Positions 16,800 to 27,056 of a stretch of DNA of 46,528 bases are shown piece by piece. Source of the stretch: Flavobacteriaceae bacterium. Lineage in GTDB: Bacteria > Bacteroidota > Bacteroidia > Flavobacteriales > Flavobacteriaceae. Numbering within the stretch: the stretch's first letter is position 1; each line of letters begins with the position of its first letter. A model generated the notes under the pieces. It did not search any database. It saw only the letters and a program-made list of their open reading frames with translations, and was not told the DNA's origin. The stretch covers positions 1 through 46,528 of the forward strand of contig JADHLZ010000010.1 in assembly GCA_016780345.1 (NCBI GenBank). Reading direction: 5' to 3'. The position numbers and the translations under genes were made by a program.

Positions 16800-17597
16800 T
16801 TGAAACATATTTCAAGTAAAAATAATCCTATTTATAAAAAAATATATAAGCTTTCAAACAATAGTAGACATAGAAAAACAACTAACTCGTTTATTATTGA
16901 GGGTGCGCGTTACATTGGATTAGCATTTGAAAATAATTATAAGTTTTTAGAAGTTATTGTATGTACTGAACTTTTGTCAAGTGAGGGTTATAAAGAAATC
17001 CTTAAAAAATTAAAAAATATTAATTCTTATGATTTTTCTGAAAATTTATTCAATTCATTAATTTATAAAAAAAAAAGCGATAGCATATTAGCTATAATTG
17101 AAGGAAAAGAACATTCTTTAAACAATTTCAAACTCTCAAAAAAGCCTTATATTTTGGTAGCAGAATCTATAGAAAAACCTGGAAATATCGGTGCTCTATT
17201 AAGAACAGTTGACGCTGCAGCAATGGATGGTTTGATTATTGCTTCCCCCAAAACAGAACTTTACAATCCAAATACAATTAGATCCAGTTTGGGAAGTGTT
17301 ATGACAACTCAAATTGCCATGGATTCATCTAAAAATGTTATTAATTTTTTAAAAAAAAATAAAATTAAAATTTATTCAACATTTGTTAAAAAAAGCATTA
17401 ATTACACCAATGTAAACTATTTAAAAAGTGTCGCAATTGTAGTAGGTAAGGAATCATCAACTCTTAGTGAAGTTTGGAGAGATCAATCCGATGAACTCAT
17501 TAAAATTCCTATGAATGGAAAAATGGATTCATTAAATTTATCAGTATGTGCAGCAATAGTTATATTTGAAGGCTTAAAACAAAGAAATGGAAATTAA
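16800..17597 (+). CDS. TrmH/SpoU-family RNA 2'-O-methyltransferase
   Basis: 265-residue SPOUT methyltransferase that uses S-adenosylmethionine to methylate a ribose in rRNA or tRNA. An N-terminal L30e-like substrate domain (about 1-100) precedes the knotted catalytic domain. Its three motifs are present: EKPGNIGALLRTVDA, VVGKESSTLS and IPMNGKMDSLNLSVC. The start is TTG 16800 with the conserved-type N-terminus KHISSKNNPIYKK. Whether it is an RlmB-type 23S enzyme or a TsnR-like relative is not clear. It overlaps the following protease gene by 11 nt. Confidence 0.9.
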   Translation: MKHISSKNNPIYKKIYKLSNNSRHRKTTNSFIIEGARYIGLAFENNYKFLEVIVCTELLSSEGYKEILKKLKNINSYDFSENLFNSLIYKKKSDSILAIIEGKEHSLNNFKLSKKPYILVAESIEKPGNIGALLRTVDAAAMDGLIIASPKTELYNPNTIRSSLGSVMTTQIAMDSSKNVINFLKKNKIKIYSTFVKKSINYTNVNYLKSVAIVVGKESSTLSEVWRDQSDELIKIPMNGKMDSLNLSVCAAIVIFEGLKQRNGN

Positions 17598-18822
17598 TGC
17601 TAATTATCTTTTTTACATCTTAATTGGAATAATTTTTTTAAATTTTCTTAAAGATTCTTTCTTGGATTATTTAAATTCCAAATACTTTGACAAAAAGCCT
17701 CCAAAAAATTTAGAGAATCTTTTTGATAAAGACAAATATTTAAAATCTCAACACTACAAAAAGACTCAATACAATTTCAATAGATTTACAAGTTTATTTG
17801 GAGTTTCAATTGTTTTACTTTTTTTCTTTTTTGATGGATTTAAATTTCTTGATGAATTTTGCAGGTCAAATTTTGAGACTGAAATTGTTATAAGTTTAAG
17901 TTTTTTTGGATTAATTTTTTTATTAAATGATTTAGTTAACCTTCCATTTTCAATATATAATACATTTGTTATTGAAGAAAAGTTTGGTTTTAACAAAACG
18001 ACAATAAAAACATTTTTTTTTGATAAAATAAAATCATGGATTATAACAATACTTTTTGGAGGCGGAATTTTAAGTTTTATACTATTTCAATTTGAAACTA
18101 TGGGAAAAGATTTTTGGTTAATTGCTTGGTTATTTATTTCATTAATAACTATACTAATCAATGGGTTTTACGCACAGATAATTGTTCCATTATTTAATAA
18201 ACAAACTAAACTTGAAGAAGGAAATCTTAAAAATGATATTAAATTTTACTCAAAAAAAGTTGGTTTTGATTTGAAAAACATTTTTGTAATTGATGGTTCC
18301 AAACGTTCAACTAAAGCCAATGCTTATTTTTCTGGATTTGGAAAACAAAAAAGAGTAACTTTATATGATACTCTAATAAATAAATTAAGTAATGAACAAA
18401 TTGTGGCTGTTATTGCCCATGAAGTTGGACATTATAAAAAAAATCATATAATATTTAATTTAACATTTTCAATTATTCAGACAGGTATTATGCTATATAT
18501 TCTATCATTACTAATTTACATGCCTGTTTTTTCAGAAGCACTTGGAATAGATAATCATAGTTTTCATATAGGTCTTATTGTATTTTCAATTTTGTACACT
18601 CCAATTTCAGAACTTTTTTCAATAGTTTTTAATATTTTTTCAAGAAAATTTGAATTTCAAGCTGATAGTTTTGCAAGTGAAACTTATAGTTCTAATTTTT
18701 TGATTGAAGCATTAAAAATACTTTCTAAAGATAATTTAAGTAATTTAACACCTCACCCCAAATATGTTTGGTGGCACTATTCTCATCCTACTCTGTCTGA
18801 TCGAATTAACCGTTTACAATAA
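17587..18822 (+). CDS. M48-family zinc metalloprotease (Ste24/CAAX protease type)
   Basis: 411-residue membrane protease. It has several hydrophobic helices, an IAHEVGHYKKNH zinc motif (HExxH, near residues 279-283) between membrane segments, and a second zinc-ligand region EFQADSFA. These match the Ste24/HtpX-related M48A group. Bacteria rarely prenylate proteins, so a role in membrane protein quality control is more likely than CAAX cleavage, though this is inference. It starts within the 3' end of the methyltransferase gene (11-nt overlap), so translational coupling is likely. The next gene, relA, begins 29 nt on. Confidence 0.92.
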   Translation: MEINANYLFYILIGIIFLNFLKDSFLDYLNSKYFDKKPPKNLENLFDKDKYLKSQHYKKTQYNFNRFTSLFGVSIVLLFFFFDGFKFLDEFCRSNFETEIVISLSFFGLIFLLNDLVNLPFSIYNTFVIEEKFGFNKTTIKTFFFDKIKSWIITILFGGGILSFILFQFETMGKDFWLIAWLFISLITILINGFYAQIIVPLFNKQTKLEEGNLKNDIKFYSKKVGFDLKNIFVIDGSKRSTKANAYFSGFGKQKRVTLYDTLINKLSNEQIVAVIAHEVGHYKKNHIIFNLTFSIIQTGIMLYILSLLIYMPVFSEALGIDNHSFHIGLIVFSILYTPISELFSIVFNIFSRKFEFQADSFASETYSSNFLIEALKILSKDNLSNLTPHPKYVWWHYSHPTLSDRINRLQ

Positions 18823-18851
18823 TTAGATTTTTTTGGTTATTTTTAATAATA

Positions 18852-21050
18852 ATGATAGTCGATTCAGTAAAGGAAAACAGCTTAATAGCTAAAGAATATA
18901 AAGAACTATTAAAAATTAGCTATCAGTCACTTTCAAATGATGACAGAAAACTAATAAGATTAGCATTTAATACATCTGTTGATGCTCATAAAAATCAAAG
19001 AAGAAAATCTGGAGAACCCTATGTATTCCATCCAATTGCAGTTGCTAAAATAGTTGCATCAAAAATTGGATTAGATTCTACATGTATTGCATCTGCACTT
19101 CTTCATGATGTCATTGAAGATTCCGATTACGATGAAAAAAAAATCAAAGAAATCTTTGGAAATAAAATATGCAAAATTGTTGTAGGACTTACTAAAATTT
19201 CAAAATTATCAAAAGAAGAAAATATTTCTTTTCAAGCGGAAAATTTTAGAAAAATGATTTTGACTTTAAATGATGATGTAAGAGTTATTTTAATAAAAAT
19301 AGCTGACAGACTTCATAACATGCAAACTTTGGATTCTATGTCTAATGAAAAACAAATAAAAATTGCTTCAGAGACATTATACATATATGCTCCTATAGCT
19401 CATAGAATTGGTTTATATGAATTAAAATCCGAGTTAGAAGATCTTGGTTTAAAGTATACAGAACCTGAAATGTTTAATGACATAAAAAATAAAATTGAAC
19501 AAAGCAAGGAGGAACAAGATAAGTATATAAAAAATTTTTCAAGAAGAATATCCGAAAAATTAAGAAAAGAAAATCTTAAGTTTAAAATTAACGGAAGACC
19601 AAAATCTGTTTATTCGATAAGAGACAAAATTGTAAATAAAAACATTTCTTTTGAAGAAATTTACGACAAATTTGCTATAAGAATTATTTATCAATCTAAA
19701 AGTCAAACTGAAAAATTTTTGGCTTGGAAAATTTATTCCATAATAACAGATTATTACACTCCTAACCCTTTAAGACTTCGTGATTGGATCACATCACCAA
19801 GATCAAATGGTTATGAGGCTCTTCATATTACGGTTGTTGGTCCAGGTTCAAAATGGGTTGAGGTTCAAATCAGATCTGAAAGAATGCACGAAATTGCAGA
19901 AAAAGGTTATGCAGCTCATTACATTTACAAGAAAGGAAATCAAAATGAAAATGGACTGGAAGAATGGTTAAATAGACTTCAAGAAGTGTTAGAAGATACT
20001 GATTCCAATGCGTTAGATTTTGTAGAAGATTTTAAATTAAATCTATACTCAAACGAAATATTTGTCTTTACGCCTAAAGGTGAATTAATATCACTATCCA
20101 AAGGTTCCACTGCCCTAGATTTTGCATTTAGCATTCATACTGGATTAGGTTTAAAGACTAGAGGAGTTAAAGTTAATGGTAAAATGGTTCCTTTAAGCCA
20201 TCAACTTAAAAGTGGAGATCAAATCGAAATCATTAAATCGGAAAATACTAAACCATCTTCAAATTGGCTAGACTATGTAAAAACTTCTAGAGCAAAATCT
20301 AAAATTAGAGCTGCATTAAAAGAAGATAAAAAGATTTTAGCAGAAGAGGGAAAAGAGATTTTAAGAAGAAAATTAAAACAATTAAAAATTAAATTTAATG
20401 ATAAAACAATAAATGATTTAGGAACTTTTCTTAAATTTAAAACTAGTCTAGACCTTTTCTACAAAGTTGGTATTGGAAAAGTTGACAATACTGAACTCAA
20501 AAAATTTGCCAATTACAATAATAGATTGATAAATTTTTTTAGAAAAAGAATTTCAAGACAACAAAAGAATTTAGATCATTCTGAAAATGAAGTAATTAGT
20601 AATTATGATCAAATTGTTTTTGGCAATGACGAAGAAAAATTAGATTACACATTAGCTAAATGTTGTAATCCAATTCCAGGAGATGATGTTTTTGGATTTG
20701 TAACTATAAATGAAGGAATTAAAATTCATAAAAAAAACTGTTCGAATGCGTTAGGTCTACAATCAAAATTTGCTTACCGAATTTTAAAATCAAAATGGAT
20801 TGACTCAACAGTACAAGAATATATCTCAACAATTAAAATCTCTGGTATTGACAATCTTGGAATTGTAAATCAAATAACAAAATTGATTTCAAACACATTG
20901 AATATTAATATAAAAAAAATAAATTTTGAAACTGTTGATAATATCTTTAAAGGTCAGATCACCCTACAAGTAAAAACAAAAAATATTCTTGAAGATTTAA
21001 TTAAAAGATTGAAAAAAATGAATGGCATTGAAAAGGTTGTAAGAGAATAG
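18852..21050 (+). CDS. relA: bifunctional (p)ppGpp synthetase/hydrolase
   Basis: 732-residue long RelA/SpoT homologue controlling the stringent response. Domains in order: an HD hydrolase (about 40-200) with H60, H85-D86 (LLHDVIED) and ADRLHN near 151-156; a synthetase (about 230-360) with GRPKS and NGYEALH; TGS (about 400-465); a conserved-cysteine domain (KCCNPIPGD); and a C-terminal ACT domain (about 655-732). Intact HD residues and an intact synthetase core suggest both activities. It precedes the fur-like and purA genes, an order common in Flavobacteriia. The symbol follows phylum usage; rel or spoT would be equally valid. Confidence 0.95.
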   Translation: MIVDSVKENSLIAKEYKELLKISYQSLSNDDRKLIRLAFNTSVDAHKNQRRKSGEPYVFHPIAVAKIVASKIGLDSTCIASALLHDVIEDSDYDEKKIKEIFGNKICKIVVGLTKISKLSKEENISFQAENFRKMILTLNDDVRVILIKIADRLHNMQTLDSMSNEKQIKIASETLYIYAPIAHRIGLYELKSELEDLGLKYTEPEMFNDIKNKIEQSKEEQDKYIKNFSRRISEKLRKENLKFKINGRPKSVYSIRDKIVNKNISFEEIYDKFAIRIIYQSKSQTEKFLAWKIYSIITDYYTPNPLRLRDWITSPRSNGYEALHITVVGPGSKWVEVQIRSERMHEIAEKGYAAHYIYKKGNQNENGLEEWLNRLQEVLEDTDSNALDFVEDFKLNLYSNEIFVFTPKGELISLSKGSTALDFAFSIHTGLGLKTRGVKVNGKMVPLSHQLKSGDQIEIIKSENTKPSSNWLDYVKTSRAKSKIRAALKEDKKILAEEGKEILRRKLKQLKIKFNDKTINDLGTFLKFKTSLDLFYKVGIGKVDNTELKKFANYNNRLINFFRKRISRQQKNLDHSENEVISNYDQIVFGNDEEKLDYTLAKCCNPIPGDDVFGFVTINEGIKIHKKNCSNALGLQSKFAYRILKSKWIDSTVQEYISTIKISGIDNLGIVNQITKLISNTLNINIKKINFETVDNIFKGQITLQVKTKNILEDLIKRLKKMNGIEKVVRE

Positions 21051-21070
21051 TTTATCAATAAATTTTAAAC

Positions 21071-21078
21071 TAGTTTTG
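21071..21078 (+). promoter_or_regulatory. candidate -7 box for the fur-like gene
   Basis: TAGTTTTG matches TAnnTTTG and ends 5 nt before the ATG at 21084. If used, the transcript would have almost no leader. There is no good -33 element. Confidence 0.4.
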
Positions 21079-21083
21079 TAAGC

Positions 21084-21524
21084 ATGAGTAGTGAAAAAAA
21101 TCAAAAAATAGTAAAGGATGTATTTACAAAGTTTCTTGATTATAAAAATCATAGAAAAACTCCTGAAAGATATGCAATTTTAAAAGAGATTTACGATTCT
21201 GAAGAACATTTTGATATTGAATCATTATATGTTAAAATGAAAAACAAAAATTACAGAGTAAGTAGAGCAACTCTTTACAATACAATTGATCTTCTTATTG
21301 AATGCAAACTTGTAAGAAAACATCAATTTGGATCTAATCAATCTCACTATGAGAAATCTTATTTTGACCATCAACATGACCACTTAATCCTTACAGATTC
21401 GGGAGAAGTTATTGAATTTTGTGATCCAAGAATTCAGACAATAAAGAAAAGTATAGAAGAAATTTTTGGTGTAAAAATTAATAATCACTCACTTTATTTT
21501 TATGGTGAAAAATTAAAAAAATAA
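21084..21524 (+). CDS. Fur-family transcriptional regulator
   Basis: 146-residue ferric-uptake-regulator family protein. A winged helix covers about residues 15-85 ([14 protein letters not shown] and [13 protein letters not shown]). The metal site region FDHQHDHLI follows, with a C-terminal dimer domain ending in HSLYFYG. The usual CxxC structural-zinc pair after HDHLI is absent: the sequence reads [10 protein letters not shown]. The protein is therefore a zinc-cysteine-free member, and Fur, PerR or Zur function cannot be told apart. It sits 33 nt after relA and 4 nt before purA, so it may be read with purA. Confidence 0.9.
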   Translation: MSSEKNQKIVKDVFTKFLDYKNHRKTPERYAILKEIYDSEEHFDIESLYVKMKNKNYRVSRATLYNTIDLLIECKLVRKHQFGSNQSHYEKSYFDHQHDHLILTDSGEVIEFCDPRIQTIKKSIEEIFGVKINNHSLYFYGEKLKK

Positions 21525-21528
21525 TTTT

Positions 21529-22800
21529 ATGAAAGTTGATTTATTACTAGGTCTTCAGTGGGGAGATGAGGGAAAGGGAAAAATTGTTGATGTTTTAACT
21601 AAAAACTATGACATAATAGCTAGATTTCAGGGAGGACCTAACGCTGGACATACATTAGAATTTAATGGAATAAAACATGTTTTACATACTATTCCATCTG
21701 GAATTTTTCATAAAAAATCAATAAATCTAATTGGAAATGGTGTTGTAATTGATCCTGTAATTTTTCAAAAAGAAATTGAAAAGCTTGAACCTTATAATAT
21801 TGATTTTTCAAAATCTTTATTAATTTCAAGAAAAGCTCATATTATTTTACCTACTCATAGATTATTAGACGCAGCATCTGAATTTTCAAAAGGTAAATCT
21901 AAAATTGGTTCTACCCTTAAAGGAATTGGACCAACATATATGGACAAAACAGGGAGAAATGGAATAAGAATAGGTGATATAGAATTACCTGATTGGATGA
22001 AGAAATACCGTAAACTAGCTAACAAACATGAGTCAATGATAAAAAACTACAGTATTGACTTACAATATAATTTAAATGAACTTGAAGAAGAATTTTTTAA
22101 TGCTATTGAAAAATTAAAAAGTATTCCATTTATTGATAGTGAGAATTATATTTTTAATCAATTAGATAATAACAAAAGTGTTTTGGCCGAAGGAGCACAA
22201 GGTTCTTTATTAGATATAGACTTTGGAACTTATCCATATGTGACTTCTTCAAATACTACCGCTGCCGGAGCTTGTACAGGTCTAGGTATTCCACCTAATA
22301 AAATAAAAGATGTTTTTGGAATTTTTAAAGCTTACACTACTAGAGTTGGAAGCGGACCATTTCCAACAGAATTATTTGATGAAACTGCAGAAATAATAAG
22401 TAGAGTTGGAAATGAATTTGGTGCAACAACAGGTAGGCCTCGAAGATGTGGGTGGCTTGATTTGGTTGCATTAAAATATGCAATCAAAATTAATGGCGTA
22501 ACTAAATTGATGATGATGAAAGGTGATGTACTCTCAGGATTTAAAAAAATCAAGGTTTGTACTTCATACGATTATAATGGAAATATTATCAATCATTATC
22601 CATTTTCATTAGAAACAAATAAAATAAAGCCAATTTACAGTGAATTTCCAGGATGGGATGAGGACATCAGCAAATTAAATGAAGAAAAAGATTTTCCCAT
22701 TACATTTATGAACTATATTTCATATTTGGAAAAGGAATTAAAGATTCCTATTGCTATCATTTCTGTAGGTCCAGATAGAAAACAAACTATAATCCGTTAA
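21529..22800 (+). CDS. purA: adenylosuccinate synthetase
   Basis: 423-residue GTP-dependent enzyme that joins IMP and aspartate, the first committed step to AMP. The N-terminal signature GLQWGDEGKGK (residues 8-18) holds the catalytic Asp13. The IMP-binding block GPTYMDKTGRNGIR and the C-terminal GATTGRPRRCGW and VGPDRKQTI segments are intact. Length is normal. It begins 4 nt after the fur-like gene and is followed within 6 nt by the OstA-like gene, so it lies in a run of co-directional genes. Confidence 0.97.
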   Translation: MKVDLLLGLQWGDEGKGKIVDVLTKNYDIIARFQGGPNAGHTLEFNGIKHVLHTIPSGIFHKKSINLIGNGVVIDPVIFQKEIEKLEPYNIDFSKSLLISRKAHIILPTHRLLDAASEFSKGKSKIGSTLKGIGPTYMDKTGRNGIRIGDIELPDWMKKYRKLANKHESMIKNYSIDLQYNLNELEEEFFNAIEKLKSIPFIDSENYIFNQLDNNKSVLAEGAQGSLLDIDFGTYPYVTSSNTTAAGACTGLGIPPNKIKDVFGIFKAYTTRVGSGPFPTELFDETAEIISRVGNEFGATTGRPRRCGWLDLVALKYAIKINGVTKLMMMKGDVLSGFKKIKVCTSYDYNGNIINHYPFSLETNKIKPIYSEFPGWDEDISKLNEEKDFPITFMNYISYLEKELKIPIAIISVGPDRKQTIIR

Positions 22801-22806
22801 TTAAGT

Positions 22807-24381
22807 TTGAAAATTAGAATTTCAATATTTTTTATATTACTTATTAATATTGTTTTATCACAAGACAAAAAAGTTATTCAAATAATAGAGGCTGGTTCAT
22901 TTGATAGAAATGAAAATAAATTTCCTGGAGCAAATATCTTAAAAAAGGATAATAGCATTAGAGTTCATCTATTACACGATGGTATGGATGTTTGGTCTGA
23001 TTATGCTTTATTTTATAAAAAAAACAACTCATTTAAGGCTAGAGGAAATGTTGTTGTAAAGCAAGGGGATAGTATTGAATTATTAAGTAATAATTTAGAT
23101 TATGATGGCAATACAAGAAAAATCGTTGCTAAAGAAAATGTAGTATTTAATAATCAAAAAAACAGCTTAACAACTCAAATTTTATATCATGACAGAAATC
23201 TTAAAGAAATATATTTTGAAAATGGAGGAACTATAAAAGATTCTACAAATACAATAAAAAGTATGGAAGGAAAATACTATATGGATTCTTCAAAATATAG
23301 TTTTAATAAAAGTGTAAATGTTTACAGTGAAAGTTACATTATAAACTCAGAAAAACTTGATTACTACAGCGATACAGAAAACACTTATTTTTTTGGGCCG
23401 ACTGTCATTAATGGAAGTGATTATACGATATTTTGTGAAAAAGGATTTTATAATACTAAAAATAAAAATGGATATTTTGTAAAAAAATCTAAAATACTTT
23501 ATGATAACAGAATAATTAAAGGAGATAGTTTAATATTCGATGATATCAAACAATATGCATCTGGCATTAAAAATGTTTCAATTAATGACACTATTAATAA
23601 AACTTTAATTAAAGGTGACTTTGGAGAGCTTTTTAAAGCATCTGATTCAGCAATGATTACTCAGAATCCTTATGCTATTAAAATTTTTCAAAGAGATTCT
23701 TTATTCATAAAAGCAGATTCTCTTTTTGCTGTTGGACCTGAAAATAATAGAATAGTTAAAGGTAGGTTTAATGTAAAATTTATAAAATCCAATATTTCTG
23801 GAAAATCTGATCAATTCATAATAAACCAAAACAATGGTTTAATAAGACTTTTAAGAAATATTTTATCCAAAAAAGAAGAACAAATTTTAACTAGTAAAGA
23901 AATTTCAAAAAAAAATCCAATTATTTGGAACGGAAATAGTCAAATGACTGGAGACGAAATTCAATTCATTAGAAATAAAAAAACAAACGAAATAGATTCC
24001 TTAAAAATTTTGAACAATGCTTTTATAATTGAACAAGATAGTTTAGGGACCAATAGTTTTAACCAAGTAAAAGGGATTGATTTATTTGGAAAATTTGAAC
24101 AAAATGAATTAAAAAAACTAAAGATCGTTCAAAATACTGAAATGCTTTATTATTTATATGAGGATGAAACTAATGAACTTATTGGTATTGACAAAGCTAT
24201 TTGCAGTTCAATCGAAATGATTATTGAAGAAAATCAAATTGATGAAATTATTTTTTACACTAATCCTGAGGGAAAAGTCTATCCTGAAAAAGAGCTAGAA
24301 ATTAATGAAAAAATATTGAAAGGATTTAATTGGAGAATTGAAGAAAAAATAAAAAACAAATTTGAAATAATTAACAATTAA
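22807..24381 (+). CDS. OstA/LptA-like LPS-transport protein
   Basis: 524-residue periplasmic protein with an N-terminal signal peptide (about 1-18, LLINIVLSQ). Repeated beta-strand units typical of the OstA/LptA beta-jellyroll follow (for example KARGNVVVKQGDSIELLSNNLDYDG near residues 77-101). Such proteins shield lipid A during transport to the outer membrane, and Bacteroidetes carry these larger OstA-like forms. It lacks the large barrel domain of LptD, so it is not LptD. The start is TTG 22807, chosen because it immediately precedes the signal peptide. It lies 6 nt after purA and 1 nt before the aminotransferase gene. Confidence 0.85.
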   Translation: MKIRISIFFILLINIVLSQDKKVIQIIEAGSFDRNENKFPGANILKKDNSIRVHLLHDGMDVWSDYALFYKKNNSFKARGNVVVKQGDSIELLSNNLDYDGNTRKIVAKENVVFNNQKNSLTTQILYHDRNLKEIYFENGGTIKDSTNTIKSMEGKYYMDSSKYSFNKSVNVYSESYIINSEKLDYYSDTENTYFFGPTVINGSDYTIFCEKGFYNTKNKNGYFVKKSKILYDNRIIKGDSLIFDDIKQYASGIKNVSINDTINKTLIKGDFGELFKASDSAMITQNPYAIKIFQRDSLFIKADSLFAVGPENNRIVKGRFNVKFIKSNISGKSDQFIINQNNGLIRLLRNILSKKEEQILTSKEISKKNPIIWNGNSQMTGDEIQFIRNKKTNEIDSLKILNNAFIIEQDSLGTNSFNQVKGIDLFGKFEQNELKKLKIVQNTEMLYYLYEDETNELIGIDKAICSSIEMIIEENQIDEIIFYTNPEGKVYPEKELEINEKILKGFNWRIEEKIKNKFEIINN

Positions 24382-24382
24382 G

Positions 24383-25558
24383 TTGAAAAATGATTTTTTG
24401 AAATATCAAGCCCAAACGACTAACAATCCAGTCGGTCTTCAGATTTCAAGAGCTAAGGGTTCCTACATTTATGACACTGACAACAAAAAATATTTGGACT
24501 TTGTTGCAGGTGTATCAGCATGTAACCTTGGTCATAATAATAAAACAATTAAAAAAGCCATTAAAAAACAAATTGATCTTTATTGGCATGTAATGGTTTA
24601 TGGAGAATTTATCCAAAAACCAACAGTTGATTTATGCAAGTTAATTGCAAAAAATTTACCAGATCCATTAATAAAAACTTATATAACAAATTCTGGAACA
24701 GAAGCTATGGAAGCTGCTATGAAATTAGCTAAAAGGGTAACAGGAAGAAGTGAATTGATTGCTGCAAAGAATGGTTATCATGGAAATACTCAAGGATCAA
24801 TGAGTATTATGGGCTATGAAGATAGAAAAAGAGCATATAGACCACTAATTCCAAATATTAAATTTTTGGAATTTAATAATGAGTTTGATCTAACAATGAT
24901 TACTAATAAAACTGCTGGAGTTATATTAGAAACCATTCAAGGAGGCGCAGGTTTTATTCTTCCTAAATTAACATATTTAAAAAAAATTAAAGATCGCTGT
25001 AAAGAGGTGGGAGCTCTTCTAATATTGGATGAAATTCAGCCAGGAATAGGAAGAACAGGTAAACTTTTTGCATTTGAACATTACAACATTGTTCCTGATA
25101 TTTTAGTCTATGGAAAAGGACTAGGGGGTGGATTTCCAATAGGCGCTATGTCAACAAGCTATGAATATATGAAATTATTTAAAACTAACCCAATCCTTGG
25201 GCATATTACTACTTTTGGTGGTCACCCTGTCATTGCTACTGCTGCTTTAAGTAATTTAAAAGAAACTTTATCCTCTGGAATTATGTTAGAAATAGATGAA
25301 AAAGAAAAACTATTTAGATCACTATTAAAACATCGTTTAATTTCTGAAATCCGAGGAAAAGGTCTAATGTTAGCCATTATTTTAAAAAACTCAAATTTAA
25401 CAAAGGAATTAGTTAAACAATGTTTAGATAAAGGTTTAATTTTATTTTTTTTATTATTTGAACCTAAAGCTGTTAGAATTACCCCTCCTTTAACCATAAG
25501 TAAAACAGAAATTATTAAAGGCTGTAAAATCATAATTAACGTATTAAATTGTCTCTAA
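24383..25558 (+). CDS. class III (acetylornithine/aspartate-type) aminotransferase
   Basis: 391-residue PLP enzyme of the class III family. It has the entry block DTDNKKYLDFVAGVSACNLGH, NSGTEAMEAAMKLA for cofactor binding, LDEIQPGIGRTG with the PLP aspartate, and the Schiff-base lysine K245 in LVYGKGLGGG. Family members include acetylornithine, ornithine, GABA and lysine aminotransferases, and the substrate cannot be fixed from sequence. It is distinct from the RocD gene in the window. The start is TTG 24383, 1 nt after the ostA-like stop, indicating translational coupling. Confidence 0.9.
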   Translation: MKNDFLKYQAQTTNNPVGLQISRAKGSYIYDTDNKKYLDFVAGVSACNLGHNNKTIKKAIKKQIDLYWHVMVYGEFIQKPTVDLCKLIAKNLPDPLIKTYITNSGTEAMEAAMKLAKRVTGRSELIAAKNGYHGNTQGSMSIMGYEDRKRAYRPLIPNIKFLEFNNEFDLTMITNKTAGVILETIQGGAGFILPKLTYLKKIKDRCKEVGALLILDEIQPGIGRTGKLFAFEHYNIVPDILVYGKGLGGGFPIGAMSTSYEYMKLFKTNPILGHITTFGGHPVIATAALSNLKETLSSGIMLEIDEKEKLFRSLLKHRLISEIRGKGLMLAIILKNSNLTKELVKQCLDKGLILFFLLFEPKAVRITPPLTISKTEIIKGCKIIINVLNCL

Positions 25559-25635
25559 ATTCTGTTCATTAATTTGTTAAAAAGAATTAATTTAATATTA
25601 ATACTATAATCAATTCTAACAATATCTTTACATAA

Positions 25636-27021
25636 GTGAAAGAAGATTCTCAAAGTTTCTATTCAAATTCAATTCTGAAATTTGAATCAATGTTAAAAAG
25701 TAATAAGTTTTTATTTTTTGATGTTGATGAATTTGAATCAATAATAATTTACTATCTCGAGTCGGGAGATACATCGCTATCAAATAAAGCACTTAAAATG
25801 GCTCTAAGACAGTATCCTAATAACTCCTCTATTTTACTTTTAAAAGTTGAGGTTTTAATTTTAGAGAATAAAATAAAAGAAGCTGAGAAAATAATTGATC
25901 AGCTTTACAAAATAGAAGAAAATAATTCAGAAATTATTATTCAAAAAGCTAGAATTTTTTCAAAGAATAAAAATCATCTTAAATCTATAAATCTTTTAAA
26001 AAAAATTAATAAAGACTGTGAATTTTATTATGATTCGTTAATTATGATTGGAAAAGAATATTTATTCATTGATGAATTTAACGAGGCAAAGAAAAAATTT
26101 AAAGAATATTTAGATGATTTTGAGTTAGACTATTCTGTTTTTAATAACTTAATTTATTGTTTTGATAATATTGGAGATACTGATGAAACTATTAACTATT
26201 TGAATATATTTTTAGAAAAAAACCCATACTCTGAACTAGGATGGCATGAACTTGGTAAGCAATATTTAAAAAAAGGGCTATTAAAAGAATCGTTGACTGC
26301 TTTTGATTTCGCAATTATTTCAGATGATTCATTTGTTGGAGCATACTTGGAAATGGGTAAGGTTTTTGAAAAACTTAATAAGATTAATAATGCTATTGAA
26401 CAATATAAAATTGTTTCAGAAATTGACCATCCAAATTCTTTTGCACTTTACAGAATTGCCTGCTGTCATAATAAATTAGGAAATATAGATTTAGCTATTT
26501 CGTACTACAAAAAAACAATTGAAGAAGATCCAGTTCATGATAAAGCTTGGATGTCATTATCTACAATTTATTATAAACAAAATGAATTTTTATTGTCCAA
26601 GGAAAACCTAATAAAGGCTCTAGAAATCGATTCTGAAAATATCAAATATTGGGAACTTTATTCAAAAATTAATTTAAAACTTGGAGAATATGATGAGGTA
26701 GAAATTTCCTGTAGAGAAATTATTTCTCAAGGAGAATTAAATCTTAGTACAATAATTTTTTTAACTAAAACTATTTTAGAACTTCCTGAAATAACTTCAC
26801 TTTCTGAAGAAATATTAAAGAGAATGGATAATTTACCTCAAACCTATTCTGGAGAAATTAAATACTTATCTTATGTGATCTTGTTTAATTCCAAAAATAT
26901 ACAGAAAGCTAATATTTATTTAAAAGAAGCATATATACAGAATCCAGCAGCATACGATTATTTTAGAGACATTTTTCCAACCATACCTCAACTTCATGTG
27001 TTTAAAAACATGAATGCTTAG
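25636..27021 (+). CDS. tetratricopeptide-repeat protein
   Basis: 461-residue protein made largely of TPR helices. Repeats with the W/L-G-Y-A/F-P pattern are clear at about residues 200-345, for example ELGWHELGKQYLKKGLLKESLTAF and CHNKLGNIDLAISYYKKTIEEDP. No signal peptide or catalytic domain is visible, so it is probably a cytoplasmic scaffold or assembly protein with unknown partners. The start is GTG 25636. A TATCTTTA sequence (25623-25630) close to the -7 consensus lies just upstream. It precedes the DUF368 pair by 35 nt. Confidence 0.88.
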   Translation: MKEDSQSFYSNSILKFESMLKSNKFLFFDVDEFESIIIYYLESGDTSLSNKALKMALRQYPNNSSILLLKVEVLILENKIKEAEKIIDQLYKIEENNSEIIIQKARIFSKNKNHLKSINLLKKINKDCEFYYDSLIMIGKEYLFIDEFNEAKKKFKEYLDDFELDYSVFNNLIYCFDNIGDTDETINYLNIFLEKNPYSELGWHELGKQYLKKGLLKESLTAFDFAIISDDSFVGAYLEMGKVFEKLNKINNAIEQYKIVSEIDHPNSFALYRIACCHNKLGNIDLAISYYKKTIEEDPVHDKAWMSLSTIYYKQNEFLLSKENLIKALEIDSENIKYWELYSKINLKLGEYDEVEISCREIISQGELNLSTIIFLTKTILELPEITSLSEEILKRMDNLPQTYSGEIKYLSYVILFNSKNIQKANIYLKEAYIQNPAAYDYFRDIFPTIPQLHVFKNMNA

Positions 27022-27056
27022 TTAATAATAAATCTATTTATCTTATTTTTAAAACA

